From contig NZ_BMTD01000001.1 in assembly GCF_014649495.1 (NCBI RefSeq), positions 124,001 through 188,000 of the forward strand: a stretch of 64,000 bases of DNA, given 5' to 3'. Every line of letters begins with the position of its first letter. Position 1 is the first letter of the stretch. Under the pieces are notes generated by a model. The model was not told where the DNA came from, ran no database searches, and saw nothing but the letters and a program-made list of their open reading frames with translations. Position numbers and translations under genes: made by a program. Positions 41,748-50,356 of this stretch are shown piece by piece. The DNA is from Streptomyces filipinensis (GTDB taxonomy: Bacteria; Actinomycetota; Actinomycetes; Streptomycetales; Streptomycetaceae).

Positions 41748-42473
41748 ATGTCCGTCTTCTCTGTCTTCGCCCGCCTGGTCGGGCAGCTCGCCGACCTGCT
41801 CCAGCCGCTCTTCCACGCCTCCGCGGCCGCCGCCGCGATCGTCCTGTTCACCGCGCTGGTACGACTCCTCGTCCACCCCCTGTCCCGCGCCGCCGCCCGT
41901 GGCCAGCGCGCCCGCGCCGCGCTCCAGCCGAGGATCGCCGAGCTGCGCGAGAAGCACGCCGAGGATCCGCAGCGGCTGCAGCGGGCCGTGCTCGAACTGC
42001 ACGCGGAGGAACGGGTCTCGCCGCTCTCCGGCTGTCTGCCCAGCCTGCTGCAGCTGCCCGCCTTCTTCCTGCTCTACCACCTGTTCTCCAGCTCCACGAT
42101 CGGCGGCGAGGGCAACGGCCTGCTCAGCCACCAGCTGTTCGCGGCGCCGCTCGGCGGGCGGTGGGCCGACGCGCTCGGCGGGGGCGGGCTGTTCGGCCCG
42201 GCCGGGCTGGTCTATCTCGGGCTCTTCGCGGTCGTCGCGGTCATCGCCACCTTCAACTTCCTGCGGACCAAGCGGATGACCGCGGCCGGCTCCGTCGCGG
42301 CGGGTGCCGGGGGCGGGGAGCAGATACCGGGGCTCGGGGCGGTCGGCAAGGTCATGCCGTTCATGTCCTTCTTCACCCTCGTCACCGTGGCGGTCGTACC
42401 GCTCGCCGCCGCGCTGTACGTCGTCACCAGCACGGCCTGGAGCGCGGTCGAGCGGGCCGCTCTGTACCGGTAG
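41748..42473 (+). CDS. yidC: YidC/OxaA-family membrane insertase (second copy type)
   Basis: 241 residues, inner membrane. Helix 1 (AAAIVLFTALVRLLVHPLS) carries the conserved Arg. Next come the cytoplasmic coiled hairpin (QPRIAELREKHAEDPQRLQRAVLELH) and SPLSGCLPSLLQLPAFFLLYHLF. Three more helices and TKRMTAAGS follow. It inserts membrane proteins. It is shorter than the main YidC and far from the origin-proximal rnpA-yidC cluster expected elsewhere, so it is an accessory paralogue. Confidence 0.88.
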   Translation: MSVFSVFARLVGQLADLLQPLFHASAAAAAIVLFTALVRLLVHPLSRAAARGQRARAALQPRIAELREKHAEDPQRLQRAVLELHAEERVSPLSGCLPSLLQLPAFFLLYHLFSSSTIGGEGNGLLSHQLFAAPLGGRWADALGGGGLFGPAGLVYLGLFAVVAVIATFNFLRTKRMTAAGSVAAGAGGGEQIPGLGAVGKVMPFMSFFTLVTVAVVPLAAALYVVTSTAWSAVERAALYR

Positions 42474-42600
42474 GGCGTGCGGTTACGGTCCAGTACCTGA
42501 ACAGGGTCTTGCGGAGTGGACGGCCCGCTTGGAGGATCGACCAGTCCTCCGATGGCTGCACCCATCGGTCGGGCGCCCGCGATCGAGGGAGATGGTGACC

Positions 42601-43458
42601 ATGAAGCTGCTGCGCGTCGGTACGGCAGGGGCGGAGCGGCCTGCGCTGCTCGACGCCGAGGGGATCCTGCGGGACCTGTCGGGAATCGTGGACGACATCG
42701 ACGGCGCGCTCCTCGCCGACGAGATGGCGCTCGGCCGGGTACGGGCGGCGGCCGAGGCCGGCGAGCTGCCCGCGCTGGACGCGACGGGCCTCAGGATCGG
42801 GCCGCCGCTCGGTCGCATCGGGAAGGTCGTGTGCATCGGGCTCAACTACCACGACCACGCCCGCGAGACCGGCGCCGAGCCGCCCGCCGAGCCGGTGGTC
42901 TTCTTCAAGGCGCCGGACACGGTGGTCGGGCCCCACGACACGGTTCTCGTCCCGAGGGGATCGGCCAAGACCGACTGGGAGGTGGAGCTGGCGGTCGTCA
43001 TCGGGCGCACGGCCCGTTACCTGGGCTCCGCCGAGGAGGGGCTCGCGCATGTCGCCGGGTACGCGGTGGCGCACGACGTGTCCGAGCGGGAGTTCCAGAT
43101 CGAGCGCGGCGGGACCTGGGACAAGGGCAAGAACTGCGAGACGTTCAATCCGCTGGGGCCGTGGCTGGTGACGGCGGACGAGGTGCCGGATCCGCAGGCC
43201 CTGTCGCTGAAGCTGTGGGTCAACGGGGAGCTGAAGCAGGACGGTACGACGGCCGAGCAGATCTTCCCCGTGGCGGAGGTCGTGCGGTACGTCAGCCAGT
43301 TCATGACGCTGTACCCCGGGGACGTCATCAACACGGGGACGCCGGCGGGGGTGGCCATGGGGCAGCCCGAACCCAAGCCGTACCTGAGGGCCGGGGACGT
43401 GGTCGAGCTGGAGATCGCCGGGCTCGGCCGTCAGCGGCAGGAGCTCAAGGACGCCTGA
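42601..43458 (+). CDS. Fumarylacetoacetate hydrolase family protein
   Basis: 285 residues. The metal site Glu/Asp residues appear in KTDWEVELAVVIGR and DVSEREFQ; IGLNYHDHARETG and GDVINTGTPAGVAMG are family signatures. Members hydrolyse or decarboxylate 2-oxo acids such as acylpyruvates or aromatic ring-cleavage products. The exact substrate is unknown. The ATG at 42601 has GAGGGA 10 bases upstream; ATG 42592 is too close. Confidence 0.92.
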   Translation: MKLLRVGTAGAERPALLDAEGILRDLSGIVDDIDGALLADEMALGRVRAAAEAGELPALDATGLRIGPPLGRIGKVVCIGLNYHDHARETGAEPPAEPVVFFKAPDTVVGPHDTVLVPRGSAKTDWEVELAVVIGRTARYLGSAEEGLAHVAGYAVAHDVSEREFQIERGGTWDKGKNCETFNPLGPWLVTADEVPDPQALSLKLWVNGELKQDGTTAEQIFPVAEVVRYVSQFMTLYPGDVINTGTPAGVAMGQPEPKPYLRAGDVVELEIAGLGRQRQELKDA

Positions 43459-43500
43459 GGGGTGGGGCCGCGCGAGCCGGGCGGCCGAAGGGCCTTCGGG

Positions 43501-43531
43501 CCGAGGGCGGCCGGCACCCGGCCGCCCTCGG
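43501..43531. terminator. Bidirectional terminator between FAH and heme-domain genes
   Basis: A perfect 14-bp stem (43501-43514 with 43518-43531) and a CAC loop, in the 87-base gap between converging stops. A smaller palindrome CCGAAGG/CCTTCGG at 43485-43499 precedes it. Confidence 0.88.
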
Positions 43532-43545
43532 GCATCCCGGCCGCG

Positions 43546-44058
43546 TCACACCTCCAGGAACCGCTCCAGCGCCTCCACGACCAACCTGTGGTCCTGCAGC
43601 TGGGGCAGCCCGGACACCGTGACCGCGCCGATCACGCCCACGTCCTCGACGGTGACCGGGAACGAGCCGCCGTGCGCCGCATGGGTGCCGGGGTCCAGGC
43701 GCGAGGAGTCCTCGAACGTCGTGCCCTTGGCGCGGAAGCGGGCGCCGACCAGGTAGGAGGAGGCGCCGTACCGCTCCACCACGCGGCGCTTGCGGGCGAT
43801 CCAGGCGTCGTTGTCCGGGGTGGAGCCCGGCAGGGCCGCGTGGAAGAGCTGCTGCCCGGCGCGGTGGATGTCGACGGCGACCGGGGCCCGGCGCTCCCGG
43901 GCCAGCCCGACCAGGAGCGAGCCGAGGGCCCAGGCGTCGTCGTGGGTGAACCGCCGGAAGACCAGGCGGCGTTCCTGGGCCTCCAGCTCCTCGACGGACG
44001 GGGGCGGCTCGGGGGCGGTCCCGGGCGTGGTCCGCGCAGGGTGCTGCTGGTGCTGCAT
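43546..44058 (-). CDS. UPF0303 / heme-degrading-domain protein (GlcG/HbpS fold)
   Basis: A 170-residue cytoplasmic protein. The core from residue 30 on (RFTHDDAWALGSLLVGLARERRAPVAVDI ... IARKRRVVERYGASSYLVGARF ... GGSFPVTVEDVGVIGAVTVSGLP) matches the UPF0303 family related to GlcG/HbpS. The biochemical role is not settled. It follows the oxidoreductase gene with an ATGA overlap (44058), so the two are co-translated. Confidence 0.85.
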   Translation of the reverse strand: MQHQQHPARTTPGTAPEPPPSVEELEAQERRLVFRRFTHDDAWALGSLLVGLARERRAPVAVDIHRAGQQLFHAALPGSTPDNDAWIARKRRVVERYGASSYLVGARFRAKGTTFEDSSRLDPGTHAAHGGSFPVTVEDVGVIGAVTVSGLPQLQDHRLVVEALERFLEV

Positions 44059-45125
44059 CAGAGGGTCACCGTCACCTTGTCCCGTGCGGACCTGCGGGCC
44101 GCTTCCAGCACGTCCAGGGCGGCGGCCGCCTCCAGCGCGGTCACCGGGTTGGGGCCGGCACCGGTCAGCGCGCGCGCGACGGCCGCGTAGTAGGCGGGGT
44201 AGTCGCCGGGCAGCGTCGGTACGGGGGTGCCGCCGCCGGTCGCCGGGGAGGTGCCGGCGCCGATACGGCCGTGCAGGGACTCGTCCTCCGCGCCCCACCC
44301 GGGACCCGGACGCAGGCCCTCGCGCAGCGCCGCCTCCTGCGGGTCGAGGCCGTACTTCACATAGCCGGCGTGGGAGCCCAGGACGCGGAAGCGGGGGCCC
44401 AGCTGCGCGGTCGTCGCGGAGACGTAGAGGTGGGAGCGGACGCCGTTCGCGTGGGTGAGCGCGAGGAAGGTGTCGTCGTCGGTCTCGGCACCGGGGCGGC
44501 GGACGTCGGTCTCGGCGTAGACCTCGGTGACCGGGCCGAAGAGGACCAGGGCCTGGTCGACGACATGGCTGCCGAGGTCGTAGAGCAGACCTCCGATCTC
44601 TGCGGGATCGCCGGACTCGCGCCAGCCGCCCTTCGGTTGCGGGCGCCAGCGCTCGAAGCGGGACTCGAAGCGCCATACGTCGCCCAGCTCGCCCTGGGAG
44701 ACCAGCCGGCGGACGGTCAGGAAGTCGTTGTCCCAGCGGCGGTTCTGGAAGACGGACAGGAGCAGGCCGCGCTCCTCGGCGAGGGCGGCGAGGTCGCGGG
44801 CCTCCGCCGCCGTGCCCGCGAGCGGCTTGTCGACGACGACCGGCAGGCCCGCCTTCAGGGCGGCGGAGGCCAGCGGGACGTGCGTCTTGTTCGGGGAGGC
44901 GATGACGACCAGGTCCAGCCGGTCCGCGCGGTCGAACAGCTCCTCGGGCGTGGCGAGGGCCGTCACGTCCGGGAACTCGGCGCGGGCCTGCTCCTGCCGC
45001 TCGGGGCGGGAGGTGACCACGGTGTCCAGGCAGAGGCCCTCGGTGGCGGCGATCAGCGGGGCGTGGAAGACGGAGCCGGCGAGGCCGTAGCCGATCAGGC
45101 CGACGCGGAGGGGGGTAGCTGTCAT
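44058..45125 (-). CDS. Gfo/Idh/MocA-family oxidoreductase
   Basis: A 355-residue NAD(P)-dependent sugar or inositol-type dehydrogenase. The Rossmann motif is GLIGYGLAGSVFHAPLI, the catalytic Lys lies in VVVDKPLA (EKP-type motif) and the conserved GGLLYDLGSHVVDQ holds the Asp/His pair. The substrate is unknown. It diverges from a ROK regulator with a palindromic operator between them, so it is probably induced by a sugar derivative. The start at 45125 gives the usual length. Confidence 0.92.
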   Translation of the reverse strand: MTATPLRVGLIGYGLAGSVFHAPLIAATEGLCLDTVVTSRPERQEQARAEFPDVTALATPEELFDRADRLDLVVIASPNKTHVPLASAALKAGLPVVVDKPLAGTAAEARDLAALAEERGLLLSVFQNRRWDNDFLTVRRLVSQGELGDVWRFESRFERWRPQPKGGWRESGDPAEIGGLLYDLGSHVVDQALVLFGPVTEVYAETDVRRPGAETDDDTFLALTHANGVRSHLYVSATTAQLGPRFRVLGSHAGYVKYGLDPQEAALREGLRPGPGWGAEDESLHGRIGAGTSPATGGGTPVPTLPGDYPAYYAAVARALTGAGPNPVTALEAAAALDVLEAARRSARDKVTVTL

Positions 45126-45134
45126 GCGTCCTAC

Positions 45135-45155
45135 TTTCGCAACGCTGTTGCCAAA
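45135..45155. promoter_or_regulatory. Palindromic operator between dehydrogenase and ROK genes
   Basis: TTT-C-GCAAC-GCT-GTTGC-C-AAA, a 9-bp dyad with one mismatched position per arm, 9 bases before the dehydrogenase start and 26 before the ROK start. It is the probable binding site of the adjacent ROK regulator. Confidence 0.7.
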
Positions 45156-45181
45156 GTGCAAGTGGCGGGGACAATGGGGGC

Positions 45182-46387
45182 GTGAACAGGACGAGGCCGG
45201 GGACGGGCACGGGGAGCGGGGCCGGGAGCGGCGGGGCGGTGGGGGCGAACCTCGGCGCCGTGCGCAGCCACAACACCGCGTTGGTGCTGGGGCTGCTGCG
45301 GGAAGCGGGTGCGGAGGGCGTCAGCCGGCTGGAACTGGCCGAGCGGACCGGGCTGACCCCGCAGGCCGTCAGCAAGATCACCGCGCGGCTGCGGGAGGCG
45401 GGGCTCGCCGCGGAGGCCGGGCGGCGGGCGTCGACGGGAGGCAAGCCGCGGACCGTGCTGCGGCTCGTGCCGGAGGCGGGGCACGCGGTGGGCGTGCACC
45501 TGGACCGGGACGAGCTGCGGGTGGTGCTGGCCGACCTGGACGGGGCCGTGGTGGGCGAGCGGCGGACCGGGCTGGATCTGGGGGCCGGGGCGGAGACCGT
45601 GCTCGGGATGGTCGCCGGTGTGGTGGACGGACTCGTGCGCGACGGCCTGGGGCTCGGGCTCGGCGGCCTCGGTGGCTTCGGCGGTTTCGGTGGCTTCGGC
45701 GAGAAGGGACGCGCCGGGGGCGGGACACTGCTCGGGGTGGGGGTGGCGCTGCCGGGGCCGCTCGACCATGCGCGGGGCGTGCTGCACCGGGTCACCGGGT
45801 TTCCCGAGTGGGACGGCTTTCCGCTGCGGGAGGCGCTCGGGCAGCGGCTGGGGGTGCCCGTCGTGGTGGACAAGGACACCAACGCCGCGGCGCTCGGGCT
45901 CTCGGTGGGCGGTGAGGGCGGATCCTTCGCGTATCTGCATCTCGGTACCGGGCTCGGCGCCGGACTCGTGATCGGTGGGCGCGTGCACCGGGGGGCGCGG
46001 ACCGGGGCGGGGGAGTTCGGGCACCAGGTGATCCAGCTGGACGGGCCGCTGTGCGAGTGCGGGAACCGGGGGTGCGTGGAGGTGCTGTGCCTGACGGCGG
46101 TGGGCCGCGGGGAGCCGGGGGAGGCGGCGCGGGTGCTGGGGGTGGGTGCGGCGAATCTGGCCGGGTTGCTGGACATCGATGTGGTGCTGCTCGGAGGACG
46201 GACGATCGCGAGGGCGCCGGAGGTGTTCGCCGCGGGCGTCCGGGAGGTCCTTGAGGCCCGGTCCCGCAGAGAGGGCGTGCTCGGCGGGACGGTGCCGGTC
46301 CGGGTGGCCGCGGGCGGGGAACGGGTCGTCGCCGAGGGCGCGGCGCAACTGCTGCTGGGGCCGTTGTTCGGGCGGGGAGACGCATAG
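45182..46387 (+). CDS. ROK-family transcriptional regulator
   Basis: 401 residues from GTG 45182. After a Gly/Ser-rich start, a winged helix (VSRLELAERTGLTPQAVSKITARLREAGL) precedes an actin-fold sugar-kinase-like domain with VVDKDTNAAALG, LHLGTGLGAGLVIGG and the ROK zinc motif GHQVIQLDGPLCECGNRGC. No ATP-kinase function is implied in regulators. A Gly/Phe repeat (LGGLGGFGGFGGFGEKG) interrupts the domain near residue 160. It probably represses the divergent dehydrogenase operon. Confidence 0.9.
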   Translation: MNRTRPGTGTGSGAGSGGAVGANLGAVRSHNTALVLGLLREAGAEGVSRLELAERTGLTPQAVSKITARLREAGLAAEAGRRASTGGKPRTVLRLVPEAGHAVGVHLDRDELRVVLADLDGAVVGERRTGLDLGAGAETVLGMVAGVVDGLVRDGLGLGLGGLGGFGGFGGFGEKGRAGGGTLLGVGVALPGPLDHARGVLHRVTGFPEWDGFPLREALGQRLGVPVVVDKDTNAAALGLSVGGEGGSFAYLHLGTGLGAGLVIGGRVHRGARTGAGEFGHQVIQLDGPLCECGNRGCVEVLCLTAVGRGEPGEAARVLGVGAANLAGLLDIDVVLLGGRTIARAPEVFAAGVREVLEARSRREGVLGGTVPVRVAAGGERVVAEGAAQLLLGPLFGRGDA

Positions 46388-46617
46388 GGGCGGGAGCCGG
46401 ACCCGGACGCGCGCCCCGTGCGGCGGTCGGCCAGGGGATCGCCTGCCGGCGCCGGCCAGGTGCCGCCCGCGCCCACCCGTGCCGCCCCGGCGCCGCGACT
46501 GCCCGCAGGCCACGGCGCCTCACGGCCGGGCGCGGAACTCCCCGCGCACCTGTTCCCCGCATCCCGGGTACTCGGTGCGCCCAGGGCCCTGCCCGGGCTC
46601 CCCGCAAGGAGGTACCC

Positions 46618-46974
46618 GTGCGCTCGACCAGGATGAGAACGGCCGTCGGTCTGCTGGGAGCCGCCGCGTTCTGCCTCGCGGTGCCCGCCCAGCCGTCCGC
46701 GGACACCGGCGCGCCCCCGAAATCCAGCCCCTACTGCGGTACGGACCGGGCCACCGGGCTCGGCGTGTCCGCCCGCGGGAACGTGTCCTGCGCCACCGCG
46801 CTGCAGGTCGCGGCCGCCTACACCGAGGTCTGGCGCGGCACGGCCGGCGCCCCCGTCCAGGTGCGCGCGGCCGGAGCCGTGTGGAAGTGCCGGGAACGCC
46901 AGGGCGACCCCGACCCTTACCAGCAGTGCGCGGACACCCGGGACGACACCCGGCTGGTCACACTGACGTCCTGA
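46618..46974 (+). CDS. Small secreted protein
   Basis: 118 residues from GTG 46618, after AAGGAGG. A signal peptide (about 1-29, RTAVGLLGAAAFCLAVPAQPSA) precedes a mature part of about 90 residues with four cysteines (YCGT, SCAT, KCRE, QCAD), probably two disulfides. I recognise no family. It is followed 44 bases later by another small secreted protein in the same direction. Confidence 0.7.
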   Translation: MRSTRMRTAVGLLGAAAFCLAVPAQPSADTGAPPKSSPYCGTDRATGLGVSARGNVSCATALQVAAAYTEVWRGTAGAPVQVRAAGAVWKCRERQGDPDPYQQCADTRDDTRLVTLTS

Positions 46975-47018
46975 CCGCATCCCCGTCCGGACCCACTCCC
47001 TCGCCCCGGAGGTTCCCC

Positions 47019-47303
47019 ATGGTGTCCGAACGCCTGCCGGTGATCGCCGCCGGTGCCGTGCTGCTCCTCGCGTTCTCCCCGCCGGCCCGTGCCGCCTCCG
47101 CGGGCGGTACGGACAGCGCCTGCGACAGGGCGGTCGCGGCCGCCGACGGGGCCGAACACGACTACGAGGCGCTGAAGAGGGGCATCGAGCGCCAGATCGC
47201 CGACGGAGGGCACCCGGGCACGGCCGAGCTGCAGGCGCTCCAGGACGCCGGTGCCCAGCGGGTCTCGACGGCCTCCCAGGTCCGGCGTGTCTGCGGGGCC
47301 TGA
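47019..47303 (+). CDS. Small secreted helical protein
   Basis: 94 residues; ATG 47019 follows GGAGG. A signal peptide ends near ARAASA. The mature part is two helices between two cysteines (SACDRA ... RRVCGA), so a helical hairpin closed by one disulfide is likely. No family is recognised. It appears co-transcribed with the preceding secreted-protein gene. Confidence 0.68.
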   Translation: MVSERLPVIAAGAVLLLAFSPPARAASAGGTDSACDRAVAAADGAEHDYEALKRGIERQIADGGHPGTAELQALQDAGAQRVSTASQVRRVCGA

Positions 47304-47399
47304 CGTGGCGGGCGGAACTGCGCTGATCGGGCGGAGTTCCGGGCCGTCCCGGGGTGGCGTGCGCGGTCCCCGCCCGCGACCCGGCATGGTCATGTGTTC

Positions 47400-48284
47400 A
47401 TGCGACTGTGCACGCCCCTGTCCCTCTGTCTTGCCGCAGCCGCCGCCGTGGTCGTCCCCGTGTCGTCGCCGGCACCCGCGTTCGCCGACACGCCCCCGGC
47501 CTGCGTCGGCGCCGACGCGCGCTCGTTCCCGCTGACCACCCGGATCCGCGGTGGCCCGGGCTCCTACGAGGCGGGCGGCGGATACGGCAACTGGTACATC
47601 GACCTCATCAACACCACGCGACGGGCCTGCGCCGGCGTCCACCCGGTGATCGTCCTCGTCGACGACCAGCGCGCCCTGCGGCCCGACCAGCCGGACCTGG
47701 AGTTCTACGACGGTGCCCGGGCCCGGCCGGTGACGTTCGAGAGCACCGACGAGAAGGAGCTGGTCGGTGTGCTCGACGGCGCGGGGTTCGACGGGTTCGC
47801 CGTACCGGCCGGCAAGACCGTCAGCGTCCGGGTCAGACTCGCGCTGCGCTCCGACGTGGCGACCGACCGGATCACCGCCACCGCCGCCGTCGTCCAGCGC
47901 CGGGGTGACGACGGGGACTGGGTCGGGCAGTCCAACGCGTACCGGTTCGGCGTCGGCGAGGACGGCGGGGTCGCGACGCAGGACCCGACACAGGACCCGA
48001 CACAGGAACCGACGCGGGAAGCGACGCCGGGCCCGGACGGCACGCAGGAGGGCGGCGTGGACCCCGGGGCGTCCGGCAGCCCGCGGGCCACACCCGTGGC
48101 CGCGACCCCCGCCGCCACGCCCGACCCCTCCCTGCCGTTCGCCCAGCAGCCGGTGGAGGCCGGGGCGTGGGCCCGCGAGCTGGCGCGCACCGGACCCGGC
48201 CGGGCCGGCGGGCTGCTCGCGGGCGCCGCCGTGCTCCTCGGCGCCGGCGCGGGAGCGCTGCTGCTGGCCCGCCGACGCCGCTGA
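47400..48284 (+). CDS. Cell-wall-anchored protein with LAxTG sorting signal
   Basis: 294 residues. A signal peptide (about 1-31) is followed by a beta-rich domain with two cysteines, then a Thr/Pro/Asp-rich stalk with the short tandem repeat TQDPTQDPTQEPT. The C-terminus is ELARTGPG, a hydrophobic helix and ARRRR, the pattern of a sortase substrate. LAxTG is the motif used by class E sortases in Streptomyces. The function of the surface domain is unknown. Start may be the GTG at 47394 instead. Confidence 0.8.
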   Translation: MRLCTPLSLCLAAAAAVVVPVSSPAPAFADTPPACVGADARSFPLTTRIRGGPGSYEAGGGYGNWYIDLINTTRRACAGVHPVIVLVDDQRALRPDQPDLEFYDGARARPVTFESTDEKELVGVLDGAGFDGFAVPAGKTVSVRVRLALRSDVATDRITATAAVVQRRGDDGDWVGQSNAYRFGVGEDGGVATQDPTQDPTQEPTREATPGPDGTQEGGVDPGASGSPRATPVAATPAATPDPSLPFAQQPVEAGAWARELARTGPGRAGGLLAGAAVLLGAGAGALLLARRRR

Positions 48285-48339
48285 CCCCTGACCGGGGTCC
48301 CGTCGGGCGGGGCCCGTCCCGTCTGCGACGATCCCTCTC

Positions 48340-49095
48340 GTGGACTACCCGAACGACCAGGCTCCCGGCGCCCCCGTCCGCTCCGGCATTCCCGAGCACG
48401 GGCGCATCCCCAAGTACTACGCGGTGAAGGCGCGGATCGCCGCCCTGCTGGAGGAACTCGGTCAGGACAGCGTCATCCCCACCGAGCGGGACCTCGCCGA
48501 GCGGTACGACGTCGCCCGGGAGACCGTCCGGCAGGCCGTGCGGGAGCTGGTGCTGGAGGGCCGGCTGAAACGACGCGGCCGGGGGACCGTCGTCGCCGGG
48601 CCCAAGCTCGCCCAGCCGCTGTCCCTCGCCAGCTACACCGAGGGGGTGCGCCGGCAGGGCCGTACGCCCGGTCGGACCCTCGTCACCCTGGACCGCTTCC
48701 CCTGCCCGGACGCCCTAGCCGCCGAGACCGGGCTCACCCGGGGCGAGCCCGTCTGGCACCTGGAGCGCGTGCTGCTCGCCGACGAGGAGCGGGTCGGCCT
48801 GGAGAGCACGTACGTCGCCGTCGCGCGGGTGCCCCGGCTGGACGGCGACTTCGACCCCGACTCCTCCTTCTACGGCTACCTCACCACCCAGGGCGTCTCC
48901 TTCGGCGACGCCGACGAGCGGATCGAGACCGTGCTGGCCACGCCCCGCGAAGCCCTGCTCATCGGCACCCCGCCCGCCCTGCCCATGCTGCTGATCCACC
49001 GGATCTCCAGGGACACCGAGGGGCGGCCCCTGGAGCGTGTGCGGTCGCTGTACCGGGGCGACCGGTTCTCCTTCACCACGCATCTCAAAGGCTGA
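48340..49095 (+). CDS. GntR/HutC-type regulator of the phosphonate operon
   Basis: A 251-residue repressor. The N-terminal winged helix holds DLAERYDVARETVRQAVRELVLEGRLKRRGRGT. A UTRA effector domain follows (SLASYTEGVRRQGRTPGRT ... FYGYLTTQGV ... RVRSLYRGDRFSF). It is of the same subfamily as DasR and PhnF. It starts at GTG 48340 without a clear ribosome site. It precedes the phosphonate genes by 131 bases, which contain a GGGTCTAGCCC site resembling HutC-type operators. Confidence 0.9.
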   Translation: MDYPNDQAPGAPVRSGIPEHGRIPKYYAVKARIAALLEELGQDSVIPTERDLAERYDVARETVRQAVRELVLEGRLKRRGRGTVVAGPKLAQPLSLASYTEGVRRQGRTPGRTLVTLDRFPCPDALAAETGLTRGEPVWHLERVLLADEERVGLESTYVAVARVPRLDGDFDPDSSFYGYLTTQGVSFGDADERIETVLATPREALLIGTPPALPMLLIHRISRDTEGRPLERVRSLYRGDRFSFTTHLKG

Positions 49096-49122
49096 AAGAC
49101 GCCCTGCCGACAGGCGCGGAAT

Positions 49123-49160
49123 CATCACGAAATGATAACGGGTCTAGCCCAAACGTGATG
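49123..49160 (+). promoter_or_regulatory. Putative operator/promoter of the phosphonate genes
   Basis: GGGTCTAGCCC at 49140-49150 resembles the GGTCTAGACC core bound by HutC-type GntR proteins. It is flanked by an inverted repeat CATCACG (49123-49129) / CGTGATG (49154-49160). The A+T-rich patch and its place 67-104 bases before the first catabolic gene suit the regulator encoded just upstream. Confidence 0.55.
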
Positions 49161-49226
49161 GGTCGTTCACGCTCTCGTTGTCAGCCGGACCCTTCCGGTT
49201 ACCCGATCGCGAGGAGCGTTGCAGCC

Positions 49227-50351
49227 GTGAGAGTGACAGTCGTCGGAGCCGGCGTGGTGGGCACCATGCATGCCTGGCACGCCGTGCAGCGCGGCCATCA
49301 GGTCGTCCAGATCGAGCGCGAGACCGAGGCGCGCGGCGCCTCGCTGCGCAACTTCGGGCAGATCTGGGTCAGTGGCCGCGCCGGTGGAGAAGAGCTGGAG
49401 ACCGCGCTGCGGGCGCGGGAGCTGTGGGAGGGGATCGGGGGACGCGTCCCGGCGCTGGGCTTCCGGGCCAACGGGTCCCTGACCCCCGTCCGGGGCCCCC
49501 TCGAACTCGCCGTCGCCGAGGCCGCCGCGGCCCGCCCGGACGCCGCCGCCCGCGGCTACAAGCTCCTGACCCCGGGCGAGGCCCGCGCCCTCAACCCCGC
49601 CCTGCGCGGCGACTTCACCGCCGCCCTGTACTGCGAGCGGGACGCCGCCGTGGAGCCGCGCACCGCCCAGCTGGCCCTGCGGGACGAACTGCTGAGGTCC
49701 CCGGACTACACCTTCCTGCCCGGCCGGGAGGTGCGCGAGGTCGTCGGCGCCGGAACCGTCCGCGACGACCACGGTGACGTGCACCACGCCGACGCGGTCG
49801 TCCTGTGCACCGGCGCCTGGCTCGGCGGCCTGGTCCGCGAACTCGCCGGACCCGAACTGCCGGTGCGCCGCGTCCGCCTCCAGATGATGCAGACCGACCC
49901 GCTGGGCGAACCGCTGCCGACCTCGGTCGCCGACGCCGACAGCTTCCGCTACTACCCGGCCTACACCTCCCCGGCCCTGGACCGGCTCAACGCCGAACAG
50001 CCCCAGCCGGAGACGGCCGCCACCCACAGGATGCAGCTGCTCATGGTGCAGCGCGCCGACGGCGGCCTGACCGTCGGCGACACCCACGAGTACGAGCACC
50101 CCTTCGCCTTCGACACCGTCGAGGAGCCCTACGAGCACCTCACCGGCGTCGTCGAGTCACTGCTCGGCCGGCCGCTGCCGCGCATCCGCCACCGCTGGGC
50201 GGGCGTGTACGCGCAGTGCACCGAACCCGGCCGGGTGGTGCACCGCCAGCAGGTGCGCGAGGGGGTGTGGCTGGTCACCGGGCCCGGCGGGCGCGGCATG
50301 ACCTGCGCCCCCGCGATAGCCGAGACCACCGCGAACGAACTGGGCTGGTGA
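49227..50351 (+). CDS. FAD-dependent oxidoreductase of phosphonate clusters
   Basis: A 374-residue D-amino-acid-oxidase-like flavoenzyme. The N-terminal FAD motif is VVGAGVVGTMHAWHAVQRGHQVVQIE and the C-terminal GPGGRGMTCAPAIAE completes the flavin site. It matches the family (TIGR03364-like) found in phosphonate operons. To my knowledge, members oxidise 2-aminoethylphosphonate or its N-methyl form to phosphonoacetaldehyde, the substrate of the phosphonatase encoded next. Starts at GTG 49227, after GAGGAG. Spacing to the next gene is 5 bases. Confidence 0.88.
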   Translation: MRVTVVGAGVVGTMHAWHAVQRGHQVVQIERETEARGASLRNFGQIWVSGRAGGEELETALRARELWEGIGGRVPALGFRANGSLTPVRGPLELAVAEAAAARPDAAARGYKLLTPGEARALNPALRGDFTAALYCERDAAVEPRTAQLALRDELLRSPDYTFLPGREVREVVGAGTVRDDHGDVHHADAVVLCTGAWLGGLVRELAGPELPVRRVRLQMMQTDPLGEPLPTSVADADSFRYYPAYTSPALDRLNAEQPQPETAATHRMQLLMVQRADGGLTVGDTHEYEHPFAFDTVEEPYEHLTGVVESLLGRPLPRIRHRWAGVYAQCTEPGRVVHRQQVREGVWLVTGPGGRGMTCAPAIAETTANELGW

Positions 50352-50356
50352 CCCCC

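Noticed and set aside
43546..46980. A continuous minus-strand frame of over 1100 codons
   Set aside because: It runs through several genes on both strands. Only its last part (43546-44058) has domain content; the rest is antisense low-complexity sequence.
48340..49095. GntR regulator as DasR itself
   Set aside because: The UTRA/HTH subfamily is the same, but context ties it to the phosphonate genes, and DasR is normally encoded in the das sugar-transport region elsewhere.
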